The position numbers and the translations under genes were made by a program. Below, in pieces: positions 8,578-17,556 of a stretch of DNA of 64,000 nucleotides. Under the pieces are notes generated by a model, which made no database searches, had not been told where the DNA came from, and saw nothing but the letters and a program-made list of their open reading frames with translations. Source of the DNA: Actinomycetes bacterium (GTDB taxonomy: Bacteria > Actinomycetota > Acidimicrobiia > Acidimicrobiales > RAAP-2). Each line of letters opens with the position of its first letter. Positions within the stretch are counted from its first letter, which is position 1. Location: NCBI GenBank assembly GCA_021798955.1, contig JAJZBK010000004.1, positions 62,001 through 126,000 on the forward strand, written 5' to 3'.

Positions 8578-10882
8578 AGGCATCCGGTGACCTGGCCTCG
8601 GGGGCTGGGGCCTGAGCCGCCCGGGCACGCTCCTCGTCATGAGGGACGCTACGGGCCAGCGCGGCGGCTCCGAGGGCACGCTGGGCGTCGACACCGGTGA
8701 CGGTCGGCACTCTGCTCCACCGGCCGTCGGGAGCCAGCGACCAGGCGTGGGTGTCGTCTGCGAGCTCGAGGGTGAGGATCTCCTCGAGCCGGGCCACGGC
8801 GTCAGCGTCGGTCACCGGGATCATCGCTTCGACCCGGCGGTCGAGGTTGCGTCGGCGCAGGTCGGCCGAGCCGATGTAGTAGGTCGCCTCGCCGGCTCCA
8901 CCACCGAACCGGAAGATCCGCGAGTGCTCGAGGAACCGTCCCACGATGGAGCGGACGCGAACGGTTTCGGACAAGCCGGGCACCCCCGGAGCCAGACAGC
9001 AGATCCCCCGCACCACGAGGTCGATCGGCACCCCGGCCTGGGACGCACGGTAGAGGGCGTCGATGACCGCCTGGTCGTCGAGCCCGTTGACCTTGAGCAC
9101 GATGCGCCCGCCGGCGCCGAGGGCGGCTTGCTCTGCGATGGCGGCGAGGATCCGTTCACGAATGCCGCCCGGAGCTGTCACCAGCTCGCGGTACTCCGGC
9201 GGCCGACTGAACCCGGTGATGTAGTTGAAGAAGCGGGTGACGTCGTCTCCGAGCGAGGCTCGCGAAGACAGCACGCCCAAGTCCTCGTAGATGCGAGCAG
9301 TCTTCGGGTTGTAGTTGCCGGTCCCCACGTGGCAGTAGCGGCGGACCTCCTCGCCCTCCTGCCGCACCACGAGCGTCGTCTTGGCGTGGGTCTTCAACCC
9401 CATCAGCCCGTAGACGACGTGCGCGCCCGCCTCCTCGAGGGCTCGGGCCCAGCCGATGTTGGCCTCCTCGTCGAACCGAGCGGTGACCTCGACCAGGACG
9501 GCCACCTGCTTGCCGTGCTCGGCCGCCCGGACGAGCGCAGCGACCACCGGGCTGTCTCCTGAGGTCCGGTAGAGGCACTGCTTGATCGCCAGCACCTGTG
9601 GGTCGTCGGCCGCCTCGTTGATGAGCTCCTCGACAGACGCAGCGAAGGAGTCGTAGGGGTGGTGGACGAGGACGTCCTGGTTCCCGAGGACGGCGAAGAT
9701 GCCGTCTCGCTCGTCGGGCTCGCGCTCGACGAGCGCCTGGGGGACGAGGGGCGACCAGGGGCTGTCGTGCAGGCGAGGCCGGTCGAGCTCGTAGAGCGCC
9801 CAGAGCCACTCGCGGCCGAGCGGGCCGGCAACGCGCGAGACGTCGGTCGGGTCGAGGCCGAGCTCGCCGGTCAGACGTTCCACATTGGCGTCGGACGTCG
9901 TTGTGTCGACCTCGAGGCGGACGACCGGCAGGAACCGTCGGCGTCGGAGCTCCTCTTGGAGGGCGAGCAGCAGGTCGTCGGCGGCGTCGTCGTCGAGGGC
10001 GATATCGGCGTCGCGGGTCACCCGGAACACCCCGGCTTCACCGACGTCGGCTCCGGGGAAGATCTCGCCGAGGTGGGCCATCATCACGCGTTCGATGGGG
10101 ACGAAGCGGTCTCCGTCCGGTAGGCGCAGGAGCCGGGGGACGTTCGGTGGAACTTTCACGCGGGCGAAGCGGGTGACCTCGCCGTCACGCACGTCCACGC
10201 CGACGTTGAGCGACAAGTTCGAGAGGTAGGGGAACGGGTGACTGGGGTCGACCGTGAGCGGGGTGACCACCGGAAGGATCAGCCGATCGAAGACCTCGCT
10301 CAGGTGGGCGCGATCGTCGGGCCCGAGCTCGTCCCACGTGCAGAGGGACACGCCCTCGTCGGCGAGCGCCGGCAACAGGCTGTCGTGGAGCAGGCGCTCG
10401 TGACGACGGACCATGCGTTCGAGGGAGGCGCGCACGTCAGCGAGCAGCTCGCGCGGCGTGCTGCCGTTCAGGGCACGCGCCTTGATGCCGGCAGCCATCT
10501 GGCGCTTCAGCCCCGCCACCTGCACCTGGAAGAACTCGTCGAGCCGCTCGTTGAACAGCGCGGCGAACTTGACGCGCTCGAGCAGGGGCACCGAGGAGTC
10601 CTCGGCGAGGTCGAGCAGCCGGTCGTTGAAATCGAGGTCGGAAAGCTGGCGGGCGAAGTAGCGGGGCGTGGGGCCCGCTGACGCGGTGTCGACTCGTTCG
10701 TGGACCGGGGCGCGGTCGTCGACCGCCTCGTCGTCGAGCTGGGCTGGTCTGGGCGGCGCGGGCGCACCGGCGACAGCCCTCCCCTGGGGTTCACCGGGCG
10801 CTCCCGCTGCGGCTGCCAGGTCCGCGTGGACCTCGCCCGATCGGGCCTCAGGTGCCAGTCCGCGGTCGGCACGAGTGGTCAT
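8507..10882 (-). CDS. ppk1: Polyphosphate kinase 1
   Basis: PPK1 reversibly polymerises the terminal phosphate of ATP into polyphosphate. The 791-residue protein has the standard N domain ([42 protein letters not shown]), the middle domain with [21 protein letters not shown], and two PLD-like catalytic domains. His518 in [17 protein letters not shown] is the expected phosphohistidine. About 60 residues at the N-terminus and 45 basic residues at the C-terminus extend beyond the family core. The C-terminal tail overlaps the aldo/keto reductase gene by 71 bases on the other strand. The divergent neighbour is inorganic pyrophosphatase, so both genes act in phosphate/polyphosphate balance. Confidence 0.95.
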   Translation of the reverse strand: MTTRADRGLAPEARSGEVHADLAAAAGAPGEPQGRAVAGAPAPPRPAQLDDEAVDDRAPVHERVDTASAGPTPRYFARQLSDLDFNDRLLDLAEDSSVPLLERVKFAALFNERLDEFFQVQVAGLKRQMAAGIKARALNGSTPRELLADVRASLERMVRRHERLLHDSLLPALADEGVSLCTWDELGPDDRAHLSEVFDRLILPVVTPLTVDPSHPFPYLSNLSLNVGVDVRDGEVTRFARVKVPPNVPRLLRLPDGDRFVPIERVMMAHLGEIFPGADVGEAGVFRVTRDADIALDDDAADDLLLALQEELRRRRFLPVVRLEVDTTTSDANVERLTGELGLDPTDVSRVAGPLGREWLWALYELDRPRLHDSPWSPLVPQALVEREPDERDGIFAVLGNQDVLVHHPYDSFAASVEELINEAADDPQVLAIKQCLYRTSGDSPVVAALVRAAEHGKQVAVLVEVTARFDEEANIGWARALEEAGAHVVYGLMGLKTHAKTTLVVRQEGEEVRRYCHVGTGNYNPKTARIYEDLGVLSSRASLGDDVTRFFNYITGFSRPPEYRELVTAPGGIRERILAAIAEQAALGAGGRIVLKVNGLDDQAVIDALYRASQAGVPIDLVVRGICCLAPGVPGLSETVRVRSIVGRFLEHSRIFRFGGGAGEATYYIGSADLRRRNLDRRVEAMIPVTDADAVARLEEILTLELADDTHAWSLAPDGRWSRVPTVTGVDAQRALGAAALARSVPHDEERARAAQAPAPEARSPDAFSWRRRQFAPARRRSAWGRRREL

Positions 10883-11077
10883 CCTGCAACGTTACCGGTC
10901 GGGGCCCACGCCGGCCTCGGCGGGCAGTGGCCGCGTTCGCTGCCACTCGCCGTGCCGGAGGCGGCCGCTCGTCCGGTCGCCGGCGCCGTTCGGACGGAGA
11001 CGGGCGCCGTGCCACACTGGCGGGAGCACCCTCCACGCCGAACCGGCGGGGGGACAGCGAGCAGCTCAGGAGGCGTG

Positions 11078-11575
11078 GTGGAGCACGACCAGCTCATCGA
11101 CGTGATCGTGGAGATCCCCCGGGGGAGCCGCAACAAGTACGAGTACGACCACGAGCGCCACGTCATCCGGCTCGACCGACGGCTCTTCTCGGCGACCTTC
11201 TACCCGGCCGACTACGGGTTCGTGCCCGACACGCTGGCCGAGGACGGTGACCCGCTCGACGCCCTCGTCCTCCTCGACGAGCCGACCTTTCCGGGCTGCC
11301 TGGTGGAAGCGCGGCCCGTCGGTGTCTTCTGGATGTCCGACGAGCACGGCCCCGACGCGAAGATCATCACGGTGGCGAACGGCGACCCGCTGTGGGAATC
11401 GGTCAGGGACCTCGACCAGCTTCCCTCCCACCTCGCCGACGAGATCGCCCACTTCTTCGACGTCTACAAGGACCTCGAACCGGGCAAGCAGACAACGGTC
11501 CGTGGCTTCGAGAACGCTGCGGCGGCATGGGGAGAGATCGAACGGTCACGCCAACGGGCGGCGTCCGGCAGCTGA
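11078..11575 (+). CDS. ppa: Inorganic pyrophosphatase
   Basis: This 165-residue soluble family I pyrophosphatase hydrolyses PPi to phosphate. Signature residues are present: DVIVEIPRGSRNKYEYD, the DYGFVPDTLAEDGDPLDALVL metal-binding block and DLEPGKQTTVRGFENAAAAW near the end. AGGAGG at 11068-11073 sits four bases before GTG 11078; GTG 11075 is too close. The length matches actinobacterial enzymes. It is divergent from ppk1 with about 195 bases between them. Confidence 0.95.
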   Translation: MEHDQLIDVIVEIPRGSRNKYEYDHERHVIRLDRRLFSATFYPADYGFVPDTLAEDGDPLDALVLLDEPTFPGCLVEARPVGVFWMSDEHGPDAKIITVANGDPLWESVRDLDQLPSHLADEIAHFFDVYKDLEPGKQTTVRGFENAAAAWGEIERSRQRAASGS

Positions 11576-11721
11576 TCCGGTTGCCAAGAGGCGCCCCGGC
11601 CTCCGGTCCACCACGACACAGGCGGCCTCTGCCGGCCGCTCCAGATCGACGTGGCAGGAGGCTGCCGCTCGACCGCGGGCCGTCGGACAGATCGCGTGGG
11701 CTGGGTGACGGTCCGGCGAGC

Positions 11722-12156
11722 TCAGCGGGCGGTGATGTACTCGAGGAGCTCGTGGCGGTCGCGCTCGAGCTCGCCGATGCGCTGCTTGACCACGTCACCG
11801 ATGCTCACGATGCCGCAGAGCACGCCGTCGGCGACGACGGGGAGGTGCCGGACGCGCCGCTCGGTCATGGTGCGCATCAGGGAGTCGAGGTCGTCGGTCG
11901 GCGCGCACGTCTCGACGGCCCTCGACATGATGGAGGAGACGGGCTCGTCGAGCAGGTCACCGCGAAGCTGGTGGAGGCGTTGGACGACGTCGCGCTCGGA
12001 GACGATCCCGTCGATGTGGGCGCCGTCGGCCGACACGACCAGCGCTCCGATGCGGAGCCGAGCGAGCTCGGCGACCACCGCTGCGACCGTGGCATCGGGC
12101 GCCACCGTGGCGACCCCCGTGCCCTTGGACTCGAGCAGGTTCGATACACGGGCCAC
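11722..12156 (-). CDS. CBS-domain pair protein
   Basis: The 144-residue protein is almost entirely two CBS motifs: VSNLLESKGTGVATVAPDATVAAVVAELARLRIGALVVSADGAHIDGIVSERDVV and VSSIMSRAVETCAPTDDLDSLMRTMTERRVRHLPVVADGVLCGIVSIGDVVKQR. Such pairs bind adenosine nucleotides and act as stand-alone regulators. GGGAGGG stands about 6 bases before the GTG start at 12156. It is convergent with ppa. A C-terminal helix ERDRHELLEYITAR is typical of the family. Partner unknown. Confidence 0.88.
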   Translation of the reverse strand: MARVSNLLESKGTGVATVAPDATVAAVVAELARLRIGALVVSADGAHIDGIVSERDVVQRLHQLRGDLLDEPVSSIMSRAVETCAPTDDLDSLMRTMTERRVRHLPVVADGVLCGIVSIGDVVKQRIGELERDRHELLEYITAR

Positions 12157-12202
12157 GGCGCCCTCCCTTCGGCGGTTGCCGATCCCCGGACCGCCTTCGT
12201 CC

Positions 12203-12282
12203 CCCGCCGGGGAGCTCGTGCCCCGGCCAACCCCAGTGTAGGCCCGCCGGGGAGCTCGTGCCCCGGCCAACCCCGGTGTAGG
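12203..12282. repeat. Two 40-bp tandem units, each with an internal inverted repeat
   Basis: Units 12203-12242 and 12243-12282 differ at one base. Each contains CCGGGG-AGCTCGTG-CCCCGG, which could fold into a 6-bp stem. The array lies upstream of the minus-strand CBS gene and downstream of purU. It could act as a terminator for purU or as a promoter-proximal element for the CBS gene. Confidence 0.85.
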
Positions 12283-12424
12283 CCCGCGCGAACGGCATCG
12301 CCCGACCCGGTCAAGACCCGCGAGAGCGCGAGTGGCGTCGGTGCCGGCACTTCCTCCGCCAGCGTTCGTCGGGACACCACTGGTCCCGACCGGAACACCG
12401 GACCGGTCGGGACAACGTGAGCAG

Positions 12425-13276
12425 TCAGGTGAAGACGACGGTCCGGTTGCCGTTGACGAGGACCCGGTCTTCGAGGTGCCAACGCAGCCCCCGAGCCAGG
12501 ACCGACCGCTCGATGTCACGCCCCAACCGGAGCAGGTCCTCGACGGTGTCGCCGTGGTCGATGCGAGCGGTGTCCTGCTCGATGATGGGGCCGGCATCGA
12601 GCTCCGCCGTCACGTAGTGGCACGTCGCGCCGATCAGCTTCACTCCCCGCTCGAACGCCTGGTGGTACGGACGAGCACCGGCGAACGACGGCAAGAAGCT
12701 GTGGTGGATGTTGAGGATGCGCCCGGCGTAGCGGTGGCACAGGTCGGCCGGAAGGACCTGCATGTAGCGGGCGAGCACCATGACATCCCCTCTCGCTTCC
12801 TCGAAGATGCGACCGACTTCGGCGAACGCCTCGTCGCGGGCATCAGGAGGCACGGGGACGTGGTGGAACGGGACGCCATGCCACTCGACGAGCGACGCCA
12901 GATCGGGATGGTTGGAGACGACCGCAGCCAGTTCGCAGGCCAGGTCACCGCTGCGCCACCGGTGGAGGAGATCGGCCAGGCAGTGGTCCTCGCGGCTCAC
13001 TAGCACGACGACCCGCTTCGGGACGTCGGTGTCGCTCAAGTGCCACTCGAGGGAGAGGTCGGCGGCAACGGAAGCGAACCGGTCGCCGAACTCCTCGGGC
13101 CCGAACGGGAGCGTGTCGGCGAGGACCTCGATGCGCTGGAAGAAGCGTCCCGTGCTGAGATCACCGTGCTGTGCCGCCTCGACGACCCAACCTCCGTGCT
13201 GAGCGATGAAGCCGGTCACCGCGGCGACGATGCCGGGGCCGTCAGGGCAGGTGACGGTGAGGACGTAGCGGCGCAC
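12425..13276 (-). CDS. purU: Formyltetrahydrofolate deformylase
   Basis: PurU hydrolyses 10-formyl-THF to formate and THF. The 283-residue protein has an N-terminal ACT domain (YVLTVTCPDGPGIVAAVTGFIAQHGGWVVEAAQH) and a C-terminal formyltransferase-fold domain. Catalytic Asn, His and Asp are in NIHHSFLPSFAGARPYHQAF and TAELDAGPIIEQD. GTG 13276 gives a start just before the ACT domain as in homologues; the upstream ribosome-binding site is weak. It is divergent from the alpha/beta hydrolase with a 52-base gap. Confidence 0.93.
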   Translation of the reverse strand: MRRYVLTVTCPDGPGIVAAVTGFIAQHGGWVVEAAQHGDLSTGRFFQRIEVLADTLPFGPEEFGDRFASVAADLSLEWHLSDTDVPKRVVVLVSREDHCLADLLHRWRSGDLACELAAVVSNHPDLASLVEWHGVPFHHVPVPPDARDEAFAEVGRIFEEARGDVMVLARYMQVLPADLCHRYAGRILNIHHSFLPSFAGARPYHQAFERGVKLIGATCHYVTAELDAGPIIEQDTARIDHGDTVEDLLRLGRDIERSVLARGLRWHLEDRVLVNGNRTVVFT

Positions 13277-13328
13277 GGCTCTATCATGGCCGGTCACGGC
13301 ACCGGCGTGTCCCCTACGATGCTGCATC

Positions 13329-14051
13329 GTGGCTGACGCAGGGCACCCGGGGGAGGCTGGGCACCGGGGGGAAGCTGCTCGACCCGTCGTCCTCGTCCAC
13401 GGCTTCGCTTCGTCCTTCGAGCACAACTGGCACCGGTCCGGCTGGGTCGACATCCTCGCCGACGTGGGCCGTCCGGTCGTCGGCACAGACCTGCTCGGGC
13501 ACGGGACCGCTCCGCGCCCGACCGATCCGGGTGCCTACGCGGACGTACCGGCCCGGGTCCTCGAAGCACTGCCCGGAGCAGGGCCGATTGACGCCGTCGG
13601 CTTCTCGGCCGGGGCCCGGGTCCTGCTGCGCCTCGCTGTCGACCACCCCGAGCGCTTCGCCCATCTGGCTCTGCTCGGGCTGGGCGACAACGCCTTCGTC
13701 AGCGAAGACCACGAGCCGCTCGCCGTCGCTCTCGCCTCGGGCGAACCGACCGACGACGTCGGCGTCACGCTCTTCCAACGGCTCGCCGCCCGTGCCGGCA
13801 ACGACGGGGCCGCCCTGGCGGCCTTCCTGCGTCACGGTCCGCCTGTGATCAACGCTGACGAGCTCGACGCCGTCTCCGCTCCCGTGCTCGTCGTGGTGGG
13901 CGAGCACGACCGCAGCGTGCCGGCCACCGACCGCCTCGCGGCGGCGCTCCCCGACGTCCGAGTGGTGGTCGTCCCTGGCGTCGACCACGTCGGCATCACC
14001 TCTGACGTCAGAGCGATCGATGCGGTGGTTCGCTTCCTCGACGGTGCGTGA
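13329..14051 (+). CDS. Alpha/beta hydrolase
   Basis: A 240-residue alpha/beta hydrolase. The oxyanion motif VLVHGFASSFEHNW is at residues 21-34. The catalytic triad can be read as Ser93 (GFSAG), Asp194 (GEHDRSVP) and His220 (VDHVGI). No lid domain of unusual size is present. It starts at GTG 13329 and has no signal peptide, so it is cytoplasmic. Substrate cannot be told from sequence; small esters are typical. Confidence 0.88.
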   Translation: MADAGHPGEAGHRGEAARPVVLVHGFASSFEHNWHRSGWVDILADVGRPVVGTDLLGHGTAPRPTDPGAYADVPARVLEALPGAGPIDAVGFSAGARVLLRLAVDHPERFAHLALLGLGDNAFVSEDHEPLAVALASGEPTDDVGVTLFQRLAARAGNDGAALAAFLRHGPPVINADELDAVSAPVLVVVGEHDRSVPATDRLAAALPDVRVVVVPGVDHVGITSDVRAIDAVVRFLDGA

Positions 14052-14236
14052 CCGGCGCGACGGCGCGTTCGGTCGGCAAGGCGTGGCCGGCGCGACGGCC
14101 CTTTGCTCCCTCTGGGCCCATCCGGCCCCGACGGGTGGGCGCCGGGGCCGGCGCCGTCGGGAACCAGTGGACCGGGGAGCTAGGCTGGCACCGGCCGCTC
14201 GGGCGGCAGGGGACCGGACGACCACGGTCGGCACCG

Positions 14237-14310
14237 GGGGACGTAGCTCAGTTGGCTAGAGCACCTGCTTTGCAAGCAGGGGGTCGTGGGTTCGAGTCCC
14301 ATCGTCTCCA
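14237..14310 (+). tRNA. tRNA-Ala(TGC)
   Basis: A full cloverleaf can be drawn: acceptor 14237-14243 with 14303-14309 (one G-T pair), D arm 14246-14262, anticodon stem CCTGC/GCAGG with loop TTTGCAA (anticodon TGC), variable loop, T arm GTGGG-TTCGAGT-CCCAT, discriminator A at 14310. The 3' CCA is not encoded. A toxin-antitoxin pair and recombinase scar follow its 3' end. Confidence 0.95.
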
Positions 14311-14319
14311 CGGGTCCTT

Positions 14320-14347
14320 GTGATATCAAATACAGCTCGTGATATCA
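14320..14347 (+). promoter_or_regulatory. Twin GTGATATCA palindromes, likely antitoxin operator
   Basis: GTGATATCA occurs at 14320-14328 and 14339-14347; each holds the palindrome TGATATCA. The 19-bp spacing is close to two helical turns, and the second copy ends seven bases before the antitoxin ATG. This is the layout expected for cooperative binding by a ribbon-helix-helix antitoxin repressing its own operon. Confidence 0.65.
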
Positions 14348-14354
14348 TTGGGAC

Positions 14355-14651
14355 ATGAAACAGCTCCTCCTCAGAGTTCCCGACGACGTCCACCGTCGAT
14401 TGGCGGCGCGTGCCGCTCGTGCCGGACAGAGCGTCAATGCCGTGGCAAACGAGATCCTCGATGCCGCGGTCGACGCCGACGAGGGCGACCGGCGGACCCG
14501 ACTGCGCGCACGGGCAACGGCGTTGGGAGTGCTCCAGTCGACGAATGGCCCAGTCGTGAGCACCCCCAGGCGACGGCGGATCGTCGCGTCGACGAAAGGT
14601 ACCGGTCCTATCATCGACCGGCTCTTGGCCGAGGAGCGCGAGCGGGTGTGA
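14355..14651 (+). CDS. Ribbon-helix-helix antitoxin (FitA/VapB type)
   Basis: The 98-residue protein opens with KQLLLRVPDDVHRRLAARAARAGQSVNAVANEILDAAV, a ribbon-helix-helix DNA-binding fold of the FitA/Arc type. The C-terminal part (about residues 65-98) should wrap the toxin. It overlaps the downstream PIN gene by four bases (GTGA at 14648-14651), the usual antitoxin-toxin arrangement. The duplicated palindrome upstream is its probable autoregulatory site. Confidence 0.85.
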   Translation: MKQLLLRVPDDVHRRLAARAARAGQSVNAVANEILDAAVDADEGDRRTRLRARATALGVLQSTNGPVVSTPRRRRIVASTKGTGPIIDRLLAEERERV

Positions 14652-15088
14652 TCGTCTACCTCGACTCGTCGGTGCTCGCACGCGCCTACCTGGCCGACGA
14701 GCCCGGATACGAGCAGGCGACGTCGCTGCTCGCGGATCTTGAGATCGGGCTTATTACCGGCACTTGGACCCGCATAGAGGTGTCCGGCGCACTGGTGCGT
14801 GCGGCTCGGGCCGGGCGAGGTGACGAGGCGGGCCTGTTGGAGCTGCTCGATGGGGACCTGGGAACGGACGGTCCGGTCACCGTGGTAGCCGCTGATCAGA
14901 AGGAGGTCGAGGAGCGTGCTCTCCACCTTGTTCGTGAGCACGCCCTTCGCGCCATGGACGCATGGCATCTCGCCGTGGCAGTCGTGACGTTACCGAGCCT
15001 GGTCGAGCCAGGAGAGGACGTCGGCTTCGCCTCCCGAGACGAAGCGCAGTCCGGCGTGGCGGTGAGCTTGGGCCTCCGGCTCGTCTAG
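14648..15088 (+). CDS. PIN-domain toxin (VapC/FitB type)
   Basis: A 146-residue PIN-domain ribonuclease toxin, starting at GTG 14648 within the antitoxin stop. Three acidic metal ligands are visible: Asp6 (VIVYLDSSVLAR), Glu44 (WTRIEVSGAL) and Asp104 (LRAMDAWHLAVA); a fourth may be Asp in FASRDEAQ. VapC toxins cleave tRNA or rRNA. Its 3' end is opposite the decayed tail of a serine recombinase, so the pair may have arrived with that element. Confidence 0.88.
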   Translation: MIVYLDSSVLARAYLADEPGYEQATSLLADLEIGLITGTWTRIEVSGALVRAARAGRGDEAGLLELLDGDLGTDGPVTVVAADQKEVEERALHLVREHALRAMDAWHLAVAVVTLPSLVEPGEDVGFASRDEAQSGVAVSLGLRLV

Positions 15089-15099
15089 GTCGACCACCG

Positions 15100-15949
15100 C
15101 AGAGAGCCGTTCTCGCAGCTCACGGAAGTTTGAATAGGAGATCGTCTTCTCCACCAAGTCGTTCTTACTCAAACCCCGACCACGTCGATGTGCGTCGGGG
15201 TTTTCTGTTGTCTCAACTCGTTCCGTGATCTCTGCTGGCAGTACCTCGTGGAACGGTGTGGCGAGCCGTCCGTAGCTGACCCCGTCGACGTCGACGTAGA
15301 TGGCCTCCCAGAAGGCCTGGTTGTAGCGCCGCCGCACCCGTGGTCCACCTCGGCGGTAGGCCCGACACCAGCCCCATGGCCAGCGTCAGGTTGGTCTCGA
15401 CGGTGTCCCAGTCCACGGCGGTCTCCAGGAGCTGCTTCTCGGCGTCGTATAGCTCTGGCTCGATCCGCTCCCGTTCCTCCTTGACCAGATCGATTGGGAT
15501 GACCCCGGCGAGATGCCCCTGCACGAGGCGTCGTCGCTGGTCCTTGAGGTCGTTGACCCGTTCGGCACGCCGCTTGCGCTCCCGCTCCAGGCCAGCGGTG
15601 GAGTGCTTCAGGGCACCGAGGAGCTTCACTCGGACCTCCTCGCTGAGGGCGGTGCCGAGCTCGATGTCGCCGTAGGCGTCGGAGACGGCTTCCTCGACGG
15701 CGGTGGTGGTGAGGAACGGCAGGTCGCAACCGTTCTTGGCTTGACGGCCGTAGCAGAAGAAGTAGTCGTACTTGCCGCCGTTGCGGCCGGTGGCGACCAG
15801 GAACCCGAGACGCCGCTTGCAGCGGGCACAGAAGACGGTGCCCTTGAGGTAGTGCTGGTGAAGGCGCTGCCGTTCACCGGACTGGTCACGGGAGGAGAGG
15901 ATCTCCTGGACTTTGCCCCAGGTCTCGGGGGTGACGAGCGGCTCGTGAC
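15100..15949 (-). pseudogene. Large serine recombinase, C-terminal fragment with a frameshift
   Basis: From about 15949 leftward, one frame encodes HEPLVTPETWGKVQEILSSR, a zinc-ribbon block FCARCKRRLGFLVATG...YFFCYGRQAKNGCDLPF and a coiled-coil LERERKRRAERVNDLKDQRRRLVQ, all typical of the C-terminal domain of large serine integrases. Near 15340 the frame is lost, and the next frame continues with RRRYNQAFWEAIYVDVDGV...FHEVLPAE and LSKNDLVEKTISY, the usual end of these enzymes. The catalytic N-terminal domain with its nucleophilic Ser is missing entirely. This is a dead remnant of an integrative element. Confidence 0.85.
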
Positions 15950-16205
15950 GTGGAGCGGGCGCTGCACGATGCCGAAGGCGTGCAATGGGCCCAGGTGAAC
16001 GCGGTGACCGGCCGCGTCGTCGCGACCGCCCCGAGCACCCCGGGGACATCGAGCCGCTGCGTCGCCAGGCCATTGCCCTCGGAGCCGATGCAGCCGCGCT
16101 CGGTGCGAGCGTCTTCGGCCAGCTCCTGCGAGCGGCCCCCTTCCCCGTGGAGCTCGGCGAGCTGCAGGCGAACCGCCGTGCGTGGGAGCGCACGGAGGGG
16201 GACCT
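15948..16205 (+). pseudogene. Fragment of a large cation P-type ATPase (CtpI-like), frameshifted
   Basis: The plus strand reads ERALHDAEGVQWAQVNAVTGRVVATA in one frame, then, after a one-base shift near 16030, EHPGDIEPLRRQAIALGADAAALGASVFGQLL and RAAPFPVELGELQANRRAW. Both pieces resemble the N-terminal region of the ~1,500-residue CtpI-type P-type ATPases of actinobacteria (HMA-like segment followed by a GADALGLG-type helix region). I judge this from recall of the family, not from an alignment. The fragment begins exactly where the recombinase homology ends. Confidence 0.5.
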
Positions 16206-16278
16206 CCACGACTCGCCGCTCGCCGAGCGCCCTCGTGCTCGCCTCGGCCGCCGTGCCCTGGGCGGTTCGCCGGCTGTC

Positions 16279-16346
16279 CGAACCCCGGACCGAACCCCGG
16301 ACCGAACCCCGGACCGAACCCCGGACCGAACCCCGGACCGAACCCC
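16279..16346. repeat. 12-bp tandem array
   Basis: Five full copies of CGAACCCCGGAC plus eight bases of a sixth, perfect in all units. It sits between the P-type ATPase fragment and the thioredoxin stop. No coding role is evident. Confidence 0.95.
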
Positions 16347-16349
16347 ACG

Positions 16350-16363
16350 CCTGACGCGTCAGG
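16350..16363. repeat. Perfect 14-bp palindrome at the thioredoxin stop codon
   Basis: CCTGACGCGTCAGG is fully self-complementary and spans the minus-strand TGA at 16359-16361. With no loop it is a better protein-binding site than a hairpin. It may be coincidental. Confidence 0.5.
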
Positions 16364-16817
16364 GCTGCCGTTGGATCCGGTCCAGCGCGGCGCGGACCCG
16401 GATCCCGAGCTCTCGGGCGGGCAGCGCCCCGACGATGCGGTCGACCGTCTCGCCGTGCGAGAGCACGAGGAGGGTGGGGATGCTCCTCGCGCCGAACCGG
16501 GCCGCGACCCCGGGAGCCTCGTCGACGTTCACCTTGACCACCTTCAGGTTCCCTGCCAGCTCCGTGGCGAGCTGCTCCACGGCGGGAGAGACCATCCGGC
16601 AGGGCCCGCACCACGGGGCCCACAGATCGACGAGGACCGGGAGACGCGCCTGCACCGCCACCGCGTCGAACGTGGCGTCGCCCGCCGTGACGGCCCATGG
16701 CAGGGGGGCATGGCAGTGCCCGCAGCGGGGCGAGCCCGCCGCGGCGACAGGGACGCGGTTGCGCGTGCCGCACGACGGGCAGCGCACCTCCACGAGGCCC
16801 ACACCGGGTGTCGCCAT
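16359..16817 (-). CDS. trxC: Thioredoxin 2 (zinc-ribbon thioredoxin)
   Basis: A 152-residue thioredoxin with an N-terminal zinc ribbon: Cys13-x2-Cys16 and Cys32-x2-Cys35. The redox site W69-CGPC-73 is intact and is followed by the cis-Pro loop SIPTLLVL. This layout is that of thioredoxin 2, a cytosolic disulfide reductase. ATG 16817 places the zinc ribbon at the expected distance; an in-frame start 18 bases upstream is possible. It lies 43 bases downstream of the trkA pair on the same strand and may be read with it. Confidence 0.92.
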   Translation of the reverse strand: MATPGVGLVEVRCPSCGTRNRVPVAAAGSPRCGHCHAPLPWAVTAGDATFDAVAVQARLPVLVDLWAPWCGPCRMVSPAVEQLATELAGNLKVVKVNVDEAPGVAARFGARSIPTLLVLSHGETVDRIVGALPARELGIRVRAALDRIQRQP

Positions 16818-16860
16818 CACTCCCCATGCTGCCACGCGAGCCGCGGCCTTCCTCGCCTCG

Positions 16861-17556
16861 TCACGAAGAGGCGCCCGGCAGATCCGGCGCCGCCGCGTCC
16901 TGGGGATAGAAGACGCGCTGGACGCCGTCCTCGCCCCCCGGGCGCGTGATCACGAGCACCCGGTCTCCCACCCGCAGCCGGCGGGCGGCCGTCGTGGGGA
17001 CCGACCTGCCGTGGCGGATCACCGCGGCCGCGAGGTCGTGGCGGTCGAGCCCGAGATCCGTGACGAGGCGCCCCCGGGCGGCCGACGTCGCGGCCACCGT
17101 GACCTCGACGAGGACCAGCCCGACGGCCGACAGGTCCGCCAGGCGGACCACGCGCGCCGATCCGGTGGCTTCCTCGATGAGGTGCACGAGGGATCCCGCG
17201 GACGAGATGGCGGCGTCGACCCCCCACGTCTCGTCGAAGAGCCAGCGGTGGCGCTCGTCCTTGACCCGTGCGACGACGCGGGGGATCTCGAGCCGGCGGC
17301 GTGCGAGCAGCGAGATGACGAGGTTCTCGGGGTCCTCTGCGGTGCACGCCACGAGCACGTCCGCTCGCAGGGCCCCGGCTTCCTCGAGGGTTGCCGCGAC
17401 AGCGGCGTCGCCGACGACGACGCTCATGCCCCGGCTGGCCAGCTGCGCGGCGCGTCCGGGATCGACCTCGACCAAGGTGACGGCGTTGCCGGCGTCGGCG
17501 AGGGCGGCGGCAACCTGAGCGCCGACCGTGCCTGCGCCGGCCACCACGATGTTCAT
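16861..17556 (-). CDS. TrkA-like RCK protein (second of pair)
   Basis: This 231-residue protein has one RCK_N Rossmann domain (MNIVVAGAGTVGAQVAAALADAGNAVTLVEVDPGRA, GAGTVG at 7-12, acidic residue for NAD at the end of strand 2) and one RCK_C domain (about residues 140-220, VVRLADLSAVGLVLVEVTV...LRVGDRVLVITRPG). Such proteins gate K+ channels TrkH/KtrB by binding NAD(H), ATP or ADP. Its ATG overlaps the stop of the preceding RCK gene as ATGA (17553-17556). No TrkH-type channel gene is in the window. Confidence 0.9.
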   Translation of the reverse strand: MNIVVAGAGTVGAQVAAALADAGNAVTLVEVDPGRAAQLASRGMSVVVGDAAVAATLEEAGALRADVLVACTAEDPENLVISLLARRRLEIPRVVARVKDERHRWLFDETWGVDAAISSAGSLVHLIEEATGSARVVRLADLSAVGLVLVEVTVAATSAARGRLVTDLGLDRHDLAAAVIRHGRSVPTTAARRLRVGDRVLVITRPGGEDGVQRVFYPQDAAAPDLPGASS

